A DNA stretch of 8,691 bases from Nitrospirae bacterium RIFCSPLOW2_12_42_9 (GTDB lineage: Bacteria > Nitrospirota > 9FT-COMBO-42-15 > HDB-SIOI813): NCBI GenBank assembly GCA_001805205.1, contig MHER01000006.1, forward strand, positions 1-8,691, read 5' to 3'. The translations under genes were made by a program, and so were the position numbers. Positions 1 through 5,348 of this stretch are shown piece after piece. Below the pieces are notes generated by a model. It was not told the DNA's origin and made no database searches. It saw nothing but the letters and a program-made list of their open reading frames with translations. Numbering within the stretch: position 1 is the stretch's first letter; every line of letters begins with the position of its first letter.

Positions 1-181
1 GAAGCGATGTCACCCTTCTGACAGCCTCAAGGATAAAAGGGCCTACTGTGATATTAGGGACGAAGTGACCGTCCATCACATCAATATGGATCCAATCAGC
101 GCCTGCATCCTCTACCCTTTTTAACTCCTCTCCGAGCCGGGAGAAATCAGCAGAGAGTATTGAAGGTGATATCTTTTTCAT
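1..181 (-). CDS. rpe: Ribulose-phosphate 3-epimerase, N-terminal 60 residues (runs off left edge)
   Basis: This enzyme interconverts ribulose 5-phosphate and xylulose 5-phosphate in the cytosolic pentose phosphate pathway. The minus-strand frame from the ATG at 181-179 starts [20 protein letters not shown], the typical Rpe N-terminus with the first beta strand of the TIM barrel. The segment at residues 30-43, read as [14 protein letters not shown], carries the metal-ligand His32 and the catalytic/metal Asp34, followed by Met36, Asp37 and Gly38. Only 60 of the usual roughly 215-225 residues lie in the window. The gene is divergent from the methyltransferase gene. No Shine-Dalgarno is visible before the ATG. 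Instead an AT palindrome (183-194) sits directly upstream, and promoter spacing would allow a leaderless mRNA. The family call is very secure; the transcript start is inferred. Confidence 0.95.
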   Translation of the reverse strand, partial: MKKISPSILSADFSRLGEELKRVEDAGADWIHIDVMDGHFVPNITVGPFILEAVRRVTSL

Positions 182-188
182 GTTTTAT

Positions 189-217
189 ATAAAAGCATAA
201 CCACTTTTTAAAGTCAA
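189..217 (-). promoter_or_regulatory. Candidate promoter for rpe, leaderless geometry
   Basis: On the minus strand TTGACT (217-212) is followed by a 17-nt spacer and TTTTAT (194-189), four of six matches to the -10 consensus. Seven bases then separate this -10 from the A of the rpe ATG, so transcription would start at or next to the start codon. The -10 overlaps the perfect palindrome TTTTATATAAAA (183-194). The -35 is good and the -10 mediocre. The call rests on spacing and on the absence of a ribosome binding site; it is not proven. Confidence 0.3.
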
Positions 218-246
218 TTGAATACCTTATTAGGGTAATGTATCAT
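218..246 (+). promoter_or_regulatory. Candidate promoter for the Rsm22-like gene
   Basis: TTGAAT (218-223), a 17-nt spacer and TATCAT (241-246) match the sigma70 consensus at four and five of six positions with optimal spacing. Transcription would start near 252, leaving a 5' leader of about 75 nt. Its -35 begins at the base next to the end of the opposite-facing rpe -35, so the two promoters are back to back. The rest of the gap (247-326) is AT-rich and shows no hairpin or clear ribosome binding site. Confidence 0.4.
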
Positions 247-326
247 ACTAATGAACATTAGCCCATTTTATGAGTACACTGGAAATAAATTGTCAGAAAC
301 ATAACCTACTATAAACGTTAAGATAA

Positions 327-1502
327 ATGAAGAAGGTAAAGTTGAATAAGGACTATTCGCAGGTTGATAAAAAATCATGCGCATTTGATGTATCAAGGCT
401 CTCTGAACTCCTCACAAAGGGGCGCAAGACCCTCAAGCCATCTTATCTAAAGGATAAAGACCTCCGGGATGCATATATCCACTATTATGTCCCGGTAAAC
501 ATGTATAAAATACTTGTCCCCCTTCGGGAATTAGCCATACACCCTTCAAGGATATTCGAAAAGGAAATGGTGCGGGTATTAGATTTGGGTTCAGGGCCAG
601 GGACAGCAATCCTCGGAATCCTCGATTTCTTCTCTTCGAGGGGAAAAAGGCCATACTTAAAGTTTACAGCAGTTGACCCAATTTCCGAAAACCTCCTGGA
701 AACAGAGAGATTATTTAAGTTATTCATAGAAAAGGGCAATGCAGATGCCTCTCTATTAACTATTAAATCTACCATAGAAAAATCTAAATCTCTCATAGAG
801 GGGTCTTTTGATATTATCACCTTATCAAATGTATTAAGTGAGATAGCCCATCGTTATAATCAAAAGATCAGAAGAAGGATTAATCTATTGAAAACCATTA
901 TAAATAGATCACTCACTCACGATGGAAGCTGTATCATAATAGAGCCTGCACTTCGTGATACATCAAGAGAGATGCTTGAGGTAAGGGATGGACTTGTTGA
1001 AGAAGGTTTTAATATCTACTCCCCATGTCTTATGAATGAGATGTGCCCTGCACTCACCAATCCAGCAGACTGGTGCCATGAAGACATCCCCTGGGAGCCA
1101 CCTGAAATTATAAAGGAGATAGACAGAATAACAGGTTTGAGGAAGGATTCCCTGAAATTCTCATACCTCATCATAAGGAAGGACTCTCTTTCCATCAGGG
1201 ATATCTATGACAATAAATCTTTCAGGGGCAATAACTCTTTCAGGGTCGTCAGTGAACCGTTAATTTCAAAAGGGAAACTGGAATTCTACATATGCGGCAC
1301 CGGCGGCAGAAGACTGATAGTAAGACTTGATAAAGACAGTTCCATGACAAATAAACCTTTTGAAACCCTCCGGAGAGGAGATATTGTCTCTTTCGAACAT
1401 ACTGCAGATGAAGGGAAAAGACTCAAATTAACAAAAGATACAACCGTAACCAAAATAGTCTCCCGTTTCATCTTGACGGGTACTACCCATTCTATCTATT
1501 GA
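327..1502 (+). CDS. Rsm22-family SAM-dependent methyltransferase-like protein with probable Fe-S cysteines
   Basis: This looks like a member of the Rsm22/METTL17 family (mitochondrial small-ribosomal-subunit Rsm22 and its bacterial homologues), which is linked to small-subunit ribosome assembly; activity on rRNA is presumed, not shown. Residues 39-72 form the family's N-terminal helical region (RDAYIHYYVPVNMY). SAM motif I is DLGSGPGTA at 86-94, motif II VDPISENL at 116-123, followed by TLSNVLSEI at 165-173 and CIIIEPALRD at 202-211. Four cysteines, C234, C240, C250 and C323, have the spacing C-x5-C-x9-C-x72-C, resembling the 4Fe-4S ligands known in METTL17. They lie in the family's NEMCPAL...DWCHE region and a C-terminal beta-rich segment (RVVSEPLISKGKLEFYIC). 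The 391-residue length suits the family. No Shine-Dalgarno is obvious before the ATG, and the next in-frame Met (59) is too late. It appears monocistronic. Family membership is fairly secure; substrate unknown. Confidence 0.85.
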   Translation: MKKVKLNKDYSQVDKKSCAFDVSRLSELLTKGRKTLKPSYLKDKDLRDAYIHYYVPVNMYKILVPLRELAIHPSRIFEKEMVRVLDLGSGPGTAILGILDFFSSRGKRPYLKFTAVDPISENLLETERLFKLFIEKGNADASLLTIKSTIEKSKSLIEGSFDIITLSNVLSEIAHRYNQKIRRRINLLKTIINRSLTHDGSCIIIEPALRDTSREMLEVRDGLVEEGFNIYSPCLMNEMCPALTNPADWCHEDIPWEPPEIIKEIDRITGLRKDSLKFSYLIIRKDSLSIRDIYDNKSFRGNNSFRVVSEPLISKGKLEFYICGTGGRRLIVRLDKDSSMTNKPFETLRRGDIVSFEHTADEGKRLKLTKDTTVTKIVSRFILTGTTHSIY

Positions 1503-1527
1503 CCCTATAAATGGTTTCTGTCATAAT
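1499..1527 (+). promoter_or_regulatory. Candidate promoter for the acpS-mutS gene run
   Basis: TTGACC (1499-1504), 17 nt, then CATAAT (1522-1527) match the sigma70 consensus at five of six bases in each hexamer with ideal spacing. It is the best promoter-like sequence in the intergenic regions. The -35 overlaps the stop codon of the methyltransferase gene (TGA 1500-1502). A start near 1533 would give a leader of about 107 nt before acpS that contains the hairpin at 1582-1603. Call by sequence pattern only. Confidence 0.5.
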
Positions 1528-1581
1528 TTTGTTCTGAACTGGCATGGCAGCATCCTTCATGAAAATGCATAGCGAGCGCAA

Positions 1582-1603
1582 TCCCTGCAGCTTGCTGCAG
1601 GGA
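1582..1603. repeat. Perfect GC-rich hairpin in the acpS leader, possibly REP-like
   Basis: TCCCTGCAG (1582-1590), loop CTTG, CTGCAGGGA (1595-1603): a perfect 9-bp stem with a 4-nt loop; C1591 and G1594 could add a tenth pair. No run of T follows, so a simple intrinsic terminator is unlikely. It lies between the candidate promoter (1499-1527) and the acpS start, so it would be folded in the leader RNA. The purine-rich flank before it (AGCGAGCGCA, 1571-1580) together with a short GC-rich palindrome is reminiscent of dispersed REP-type elements. Copy number in the genome cannot be seen here. Confidence 0.6.
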
Positions 1604-1624
1604 ACTTCAAATTCTTTAAGTTTT

Positions 1625-1630
1625 AAGGGA
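1625..1630 (+). promoter_or_regulatory. Ribosome binding site deciding the TTG start of acpS
   Basis: AAGGGA lies 10 nt before the TTG at 1641. The encoded protein begins at the conserved family start (IIGTGVDIV), with no in-frame ATG that would preserve this motif. The site therefore supports TTG as the true start. Confidence 0.6.
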
Positions 1631-1640
1631 TAATTTCTCT

Positions 1641-2021
1641 TTGATTATAGGCACAGGCGTTGATATAGTTGCGGTTAACCGTATTAAAGATGCAGGGACA
1701 AAGTGGGGCAAGAGATTCCTCAACCGTATATTCACAGAAAATGAGTTAAGATATTCATTCAGCCACAAAATACCTCACATGCACCTTGCAGCCCGCTTTG
1801 CATCCAAAGAAGCAGTGATGAAGGCACTTGGTACCGGACACAATCACGGAATAGTCTGGAAGGATATAGAGGTAATAAACAAAGAGAGCGGAAAGCCGGA
1901 GATTGTCCTGCGGGGAAAGTCTATGGAGCTTGCTAAATCAATGGGCATGGTAAATATCCATATAAGTATTGCCCACGATGAATCATATGCCATTGCACAG
2001 GTAGTGCTGGAAGGAAGGTAA
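1641..2021 (+). CDS. acpS: Holo-[acyl-carrier-protein] synthase
   Basis: AcpS transfers the 4'-phosphopantetheine group from coenzyme A to the active-site serine of acyl carrier protein, switching on fatty acid synthesis in the cytosol. The 126-residue length is typical of the small trimeric AcpS type. Residues 2-15 (IIGTGVDIVAVNRI) contain the Mg-binding Asp8. Residues 50-66 (AARFASKEAVMKALGTG) contain Glu57 and Lys61 of the second signature, and the C-terminal strand HISIAHDESYAIAQVVLE (107-124) is also characteristic. The start is TTG, supported by AAGGGA 10 nt upstream and by the conserved N-terminus. It is the first gene of the long plus-strand run, 42 bp before the nnr gene, a pairing (acpS next to the YjeF-type gene) common in bacteria. 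It probably uses the promoter at 1499-1527. Confidence 0.97.
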   Translation: MIIGTGVDIVAVNRIKDAGTKWGKRFLNRIFTENELRYSFSHKIPHMHLAARFASKEAVMKALGTGHNHGIVWKDIEVINKESGKPEIVLRGKSMELAKSMGMVNIHISIAHDESYAIAQVVLEGR

Positions 2022-2030
2022 GTGAAAAGC

Positions 2031-2044
2031 AATGAGTAATGAGT
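2031..2044 (+). repeat. Two tandem copies of AATGAGT before nnr
   Basis: AATGAGT occurs at 2031-2037 and again at 2038-2044 in the gap between acpS and nnr. Each copy holds an ATG. The first opens a 13-codon frame (2032-2073) that ends inside the nnr start region; the second opens a 3-codon frame (2039-2050). Neither has a good ribosome binding site, so these are probably chance or a slippage scar. Confidence 0.5.
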
Positions 2045-2048
2045 ATGT

Positions 2049-2054
2049 GAGGAG
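2049..2054 (+). promoter_or_regulatory. Ribosome binding site for the GTG start of nnr
   Basis: GAGGAG lies 9 nt before the GTG at 2064. In the same frame TAA (2037-2039) and TGA (2040-2042) block any longer upstream start, so GTG is the first usable codon and keeps the conserved N-terminal helix of the epimerase domain. Confidence 0.65.
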
Positions 2055-2063
2055 AAGAATATT

Positions 2064-3620
2064 GTGTATGTAGCCACTGCCCTGGAAATGCAAAATATTG
2101 ACAAACGTGCCAGAGACGAATTCGGTATTCCTACCCTTCTTCTGATGGAAAACGCTGCACTTGGCATTACCAGGATTGTGGAAGATAAACTTGGTTCAGT
2201 AAAAGAAAAGAAGATTACTGTGATATCCGGAAAAGGGAACAACGGAGGTGACGGCTTAGCTGCAGCAAGACTGTTATACAATAGGGGGGCAAGGGTCTGT
2301 ATATATCTTCTCTCTGAACCTGATGCAATAGCCGGTGACGCTGCAACAAACCTCAATATTGCCTTAAAGATGGGGATTGAATTACATAGCACGGGGAATT
2401 ATGATCTCAGGACTATGAAGTCTGTCATAAATCACAGCCATGTAATTATAGATGCCATCCTCGGCACTGGCCTGTCATCACCCATCAAAGGAGAATATAG
2501 TGAAATTATAGAGATGATCAACCATTCACAGAGACCGGTAATTGCTGTGGATATACCAACAGGGATTAATTCAGATACCGGCGAGGTAATGGGAATAGCT
2601 GTAAAGGCCGCCGATACCATAACCTTTACCATTCCCAAGCGGGGACATCTGCTCTATCCAGGCAGTGATTATACCGGCAAACTCTATATAGTGGATATCT
2701 CCATCCCAAATGCTGCAATTGAGAAAGAATCTGTTTATGTTCATCTTCTAACTGAAGAAGATATGACTTGTCTTATACCACTGAGGCAAAAAGACTCCCA
2801 TAAAGGGAGCTTTGGTCATGTACTTGTTATAGCAGGCTCCATTGGAAAAGGTGGCGCTGCTGTAATGACCTCCATATCCTGTCTCAGGGCAGGTGCCGGA
2901 CTTGTTACCCTTGCAACACCGCAAAGTGTCCAGCCGATAGTAGCAGAGAAACTTACAGAGATTATGACCTCTCCCCTTCCTGAGACATATGATAAGACCA
3001 TTTCCCTTTCTGCAATGGATGAAATCATGAACCTCATCCGGGACAAGGATGTCATTGCAATAGGTCCGGGACTTACCGTTCACAAGGATACTGCTGCTGT
3101 TGTAAGGAAAGTATTAAAGGAAGTGGATGTGCCGGTGGTAATTGATGCTGACGGTATAAATGCGCTTATAGATCATCTTGATATTCTAAAAGAGAGAAGA
3201 GCTGCTACAGTCCTTACTCCACACCCCGGTGAGATGGGAAGATTGATTGGCAAGAGTACAGCAGATGTACAGAAAGATCGCATAGGAACTGCCAGGGACT
3301 TTGCAATGAGTCATAATGTTTTTCTCGTACTTAAAGGGGCCAACACATTAGTAGCTGAGCCATCCGGGAAAGTATATATATCACCCACCGGTAACCCGGG
3401 GATGGCAACTGCAGGCACAGGAGATGCACTGACAGGCATCCTTGCAGGGCTTACAGCACAGATGAATGATATCTCTGCGGGAGTAAAACTCAGTGTATAT
3501 CTGCATGGCCTTGCAGGAGATATTGCTGCAAAAGAGGTAGGATTGATAAGCATGATAGCCGGAGACCTCATTGACAGGATACCGGCTGCAATCAGACTTA
3601 TGAGCAGGCAGACCATTTAA
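2064..3620 (+). CDS. nnr: Bifunctional NAD(P)H-hydrate epimerase / ADP-dependent NAD(P)H-hydrate dehydratase
   Basis: This cytosolic enzyme repairs hydrated, inactive NADHX and NADPHX. The N-terminal YjeF_N domain interconverts the R and S epimers, and the C-terminal ribokinase-like domain dehydrates the S form using ADP. The epimerase domain (about 1-215) shows LLMENAAL at 26-33, the loop SGKGNNGGDG at 55-64, Asp130 in IDAILGTG and VDIPTGINSDTG at 162-173. The dehydratase domain (about 228-515) shows KGSFGHVLVIAGS at 247-259, VIDADGINAL at 359-368, LTPHPGEMGRL at 384-394 and NPGMATAGTGDALTG at 444-458 with catalytic Asp454. The 518-residue length fits the fused form, as in E. coli YjeF/Nnr. 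The start is GTG with GAGGAG upstream. It follows acpS by 42 bp and precedes the CBS gene by 22 bp, consistent with one transcript. Both active sites look intact. Confidence 0.96.
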   Translation: MYVATALEMQNIDKRARDEFGIPTLLLMENAALGITRIVEDKLGSVKEKKITVISGKGNNGGDGLAAARLLYNRGARVCIYLLSEPDAIAGDAATNLNIALKMGIELHSTGNYDLRTMKSVINHSHVIIDAILGTGLSSPIKGEYSEIIEMINHSQRPVIAVDIPTGINSDTGEVMGIAVKAADTITFTIPKRGHLLYPGSDYTGKLYIVDISIPNAAIEKESVYVHLLTEEDMTCLIPLRQKDSHKGSFGHVLVIAGSIGKGGAAVMTSISCLRAGAGLVTLATPQSVQPIVAEKLTEIMTSPLPETYDKTISLSAMDEIMNLIRDKDVIAIGPGLTVHKDTAAVVRKVLKEVDVPVVIDADGINALIDHLDILKERRAATVLTPHPGEMGRLIGKSTADVQKDRIGTARDFAMSHNVFLVLKGANTLVAEPSGKVYISPTGNPGMATAGTGDALTGILAGLTAQMNDISAGVKLSVYLHGLAGDIAAKEVGLISMIAGDLIDRIPAAIRLMSRQTI

Positions 3621-3625
3621 TAATC

Positions 3626-3634
3626 AAGAAAGGA
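3626..3634 (+). promoter_or_regulatory. Ribosome binding site for the GTG start of the CBS gene
   Basis: AAGAAAGGA ends 8 nt before GTG at 3643. The later ATG at 3661 (residue 7) lies inside the conserved KDIM turn of the first CBS motif, so GTG is preferred. Confidence 0.55.
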
Positions 3635-3642
3635 ACTTTCAA

Positions 3643-4098
3643 GTGAAGGCAAAAGATATAATGACCAGGGAAGTTGTAACTGTAACAAAGGATATTACTG
3701 TTGAAGGTCTTGCACGCCTTTTCATAAGGCACGATATCAGCGGTGCCCCGGTGGTTGATGAAGAAGGTAAGCTCATTGGTATAGTTACTGAGAATGACCT
3801 GATAAAAATGGAACAGAGGCTCCACATACCTACTGTTATCAATATTTTTGATGCAGTAATATACCTTGGAAGCTCAAAGAAGTTTGAGGAAGATTTAAAG
3901 AGGATGGCAGCAACAAAGGTTGAGGATATTTATAAAAAGGATGTGGTCATAATTAATGAGAATTCAAGTATCGAAAATATAGCAACTATAATGAGTGAAA
4001 AAAACGTTCATCACCTCCCTGTTGTTAAAAAGGATAAGATTGTTGGTATTGTGGGAAAGAAAGATATAGTGAAGGCAATAGCAAAGGCAAAGAAATAA
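3643..4098 (+). CDS. Tandem CBS-domain protein
   Basis: A stand-alone protein with one pair of CBS motifs (a Bateman module), a fold that usually binds adenosine nucleotides and acts as a regulatory sensor. CBS1 covers about residues 3-58 (KDIMTREVVTVTKD, then SGAPVVDEEGKLIGIVTENDLI at 33-54). A 30-35 residue helical linker follows (about 60-93, IPTVINIFDAVIYLG). CBS2 covers about 94-150 (EDIYKKDVVIINENSSI, then HHLPVVKKDKIVGIVGKKDIV at 123-143). No catalytic, DNA-binding or membrane domain is attached, so ligand and target cannot be read from the sequence. It lies between nnr (22-bp gap) and tsaE (24-bp gap). Its presence beside two nucleotide-dependent enzymes would fit an energy or cofactor sensing role, but that is inference. 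The Lys-rich C-terminus (AKAKK) is unremarkable. Confidence 0.9.
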   Translation: MKAKDIMTREVVTVTKDITVEGLARLFIRHDISGAPVVDEEGKLIGIVTENDLIKMEQRLHIPTVINIFDAVIYLGSSKKFEEDLKRMAATKVEDIYKKDVVIINENSSIENIATIMSEKNVHHLPVVKKDKIVGIVGKKDIVKAIAKAKK

Positions 4099-4122
4099 TC
4101 AATCTTAATTTAAATAAATAAT

Positions 4123-4602
4123 TTGGGCTATAATATTAATGTTAAAACGAGAGGTGTTAAAGAAACTATTTCTCTGGGAAGGGCAGTGGGAAGACATCTG
4201 TCACCAGGGGATGTTATCTGTCTAAGTGGTGAACTCGGTACAGGTAAAACCTGCTTTGTCAAAGGATTAGCAGAAGGGCTTGGCATAAAGGCAAAAAATG
4301 TAACAAGCCCAACCTTTATAATCATAAGAGAGTATAAAGGGAAAATACCCCTGTATCATATAGACCTGTATAGAATAGGATTTGTGGAAGATATCAGGGA
4401 CATTGGTATGGAAGAGGTAATATATGGACAAGGGGTAACGGCAATTGAATGGGCTGAAAAGATAAGTGACAAACTCCCTGATGAGAGGATTGAGATAGCC
4501 TTGAAATATGTTGATGAGAAGACCAGGTCAATAGAAATGAGTGCATTCGGGCCGCATCATTCAGAAATATTAAAGAAGACAATGAAGGAAATTCATCTAT
4601 GA
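4123..4602 (+). CDS. tsaE: tRNA t6A biosynthesis ATPase TsaE
   Basis: TsaE is the P-loop ATPase that works with TsaB and TsaD to make N6-threonylcarbamoyladenosine at position 37 of ANN-decoding tRNAs. The Walker A motif GELGTGKT is at residues 36-43 with Lys42 and Thr43. TSPTF (61-65), YHIDLYR (78-84) and the family's EWAE (109-112) are all present. The 159-residue length is normal. The start is not certain. The TTG at 4123 gives a family-like N-terminus, and a stop (TAA 4111-4113) lies four codons upstream, so little room exists for another start. There is, however, no Shine-Dalgarno in the AT-rich 24-bp gap. No tsaB or tsaD lies in the window. The 3' end overlaps the next start by ATGA (4599-4602), indicating translational coupling to the glycosylase gene. 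Confidence 0.95.
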   Translation: MGYNINVKTRGVKETISLGRAVGRHLSPGDVICLSGELGTGKTCFVKGLAEGLGIKAKNVTSPTFIIIREYKGKIPLYHIDLYRIGFVEDIRDIGMEEVIYGQGVTAIEWAEKISDKLPDERIEIALKYVDEKTRSIEMSAFGPHHSEILKKTMKEIHL

Positions 4603-5333
4603 ACATAAAAGAAGACCTTTTGAATATACTCAAGGATACCAGGGAATACCTCCTGTATCTCAAAGAAACCGCTGTTGAGGAACTTCCTGCCATGAATGGA
4701 GAAACAAAACAAACATTTTCCGGCCAAGTAGTATATAAGGCAGAAGATAAGGCACAGAAACTAAATAACCTCCTTGCAGAGATAGGCGATTGCAGAAGGT
4801 GTAAGTTATGGATTGGAAGGACTAACATCGTATTCGGCAGTGGTAATCCATGCACAAGGCTCATGTTTGTTGGGGAAGGTCCTGGTGAGGAAGAAGATAT
4901 TCAAGGTAAACCCTTTGTAGGCAAGGCCGGTGCATTGCTTACAAATATAATTGAGGCAATGGGAATAACCCGTGACGATGTCTATATTGCAAATGTTATT
5001 AAATGCAGGCCTCCTAAAAACAGAAACCCTGAAGAAGACGAGATATCAGCATGCAGGCCGTTTCTTGAAGGACAGATCGAAATAATCAGGCCGCAGATTA
5101 TCTGCACCCTAGGGACATTTGCCACGCAAACATTACTTGACACAAAATCCCGCATAAGTGAACTGAGGGGAAAGAAGCATGAAAAGAATGGCTGCATAAT
5201 CGTACCCACATTTCATCCGGCCTATCTCCTGAGAAACCCGCAGGACAAACGGCTTGTATGGGAAGATATCAAGATGATAATGAAAGAGCTTGGATTAAAG
5301 GAGAAGACCAAAAAGAAGGAGATAACTAAATGA
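4599..5333 (+). CDS. udg: Family 4 (Fe-S) uracil-DNA glycosylase
   Basis: This enzyme removes uracil from DNA, the first step of base-excision repair after cytosine deamination or dUTP misincorporation. Motif A is GEGPGEEED at 92-100, followed by FVGKAG (106-111) and ANVIKCRPP (131-139). The substrate-binding motif is HPAYLLRNP at 206-214. Cysteines C65, C68, C136 and C152 have the arrangement of the 4Fe-4S ligands of family 4. About 60 residues precede the core. They include a helical segment (11-30, with REYLLYLK and VEELP) and then a low-complexity linker, longer than in the minimal thermophile enzymes. The Lys-rich tail (235-244, KEKTKKKEITK region) may add DNA affinity. GAAGGAA (4584-4590) lies 8 nt before the ATG, which overlaps the tsaE stop. 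The 3' end carries a 14-bp tandem duplication at the junction with the HIT gene. Confidence 0.94.
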   Translation: MNIKEDLLNILKDTREYLLYLKETAVEELPAMNGETKQTFSGQVVYKAEDKAQKLNNLLAEIGDCRRCKLWIGRTNIVFGSGNPCTRLMFVGEGPGEEEDIQGKPFVGKAGALLTNIIEAMGITRDDVYIANVIKCRPPKNRNPEEDEISACRPFLEGQIEIIRPQIICTLGTFATQTLLDTKSRISELRGKKHEKNGCIIVPTFHPAYLLRNPQDKRLVWEDIKMIMKELGLKEKTKKKEITK

Positions 5334-5348
5334 GGATAACTAAATGAA
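5321..5348 (+). repeat. 14-bp tandem duplication of an ATGA stop/start junction
   Basis: GATAACTAAATGA occurs at 5321-5333 and again at 5335-5347, a period of 14. Each copy ends in ATGA. The first supplies the udg stop (TGA 5331-5333) and a now stranded ATG (5330). The second supplies the HIT start (ATG 5344). The stranded ATG opens a five-codon frame (MRITK) that stops at 5345-5347, overlapping the HIT start. The duplication also creates GAGGA (5332-5336), 7 nt before the HIT ATG, a usable ribosome binding site. The original strong site AAGGAG (5316-5321) is 8 nt before the stranded ATG. Confidence 0.8.

Noticed and set aside
1582..1620. Hairpin as a rho-independent terminator of the Rsm22-like gene
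   Set aside because: The stem is strong, but the bases after it (AACTTCAAATTCTTTAAG) lack a continuous T-tract, and a good promoter lies upstream of it, so it would more likely be transcribed as part of the acpS leader.
1844..2392. 182-codon open frame on the minus strand
   Set aside because: It runs antisense across acpS and the start of nnr, both of which have complete, motif-rich coding frames. The predicted protein is Ser/Leu/Ile-rich without a recognisable domain, as expected from a shadow frame.
4106..4134. Internal promoter before tsaE (TATAAT at 4129-4134)
   Set aside because: The -10 is perfect, but the hexamer 17 nt upstream (TAATTT) is a poor -35, and a start near 4141 would lie inside the coding region. 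In such AT-rich DNA the match is likely chance.
4394..4864. 156-codon open frame on the minus strand
   Set aside because: It spans the tsaE/udg junction antisense, and both of those genes are well supported. The His/Leu/Ser-rich composition looks like a shadow frame, and no homology is recognised.
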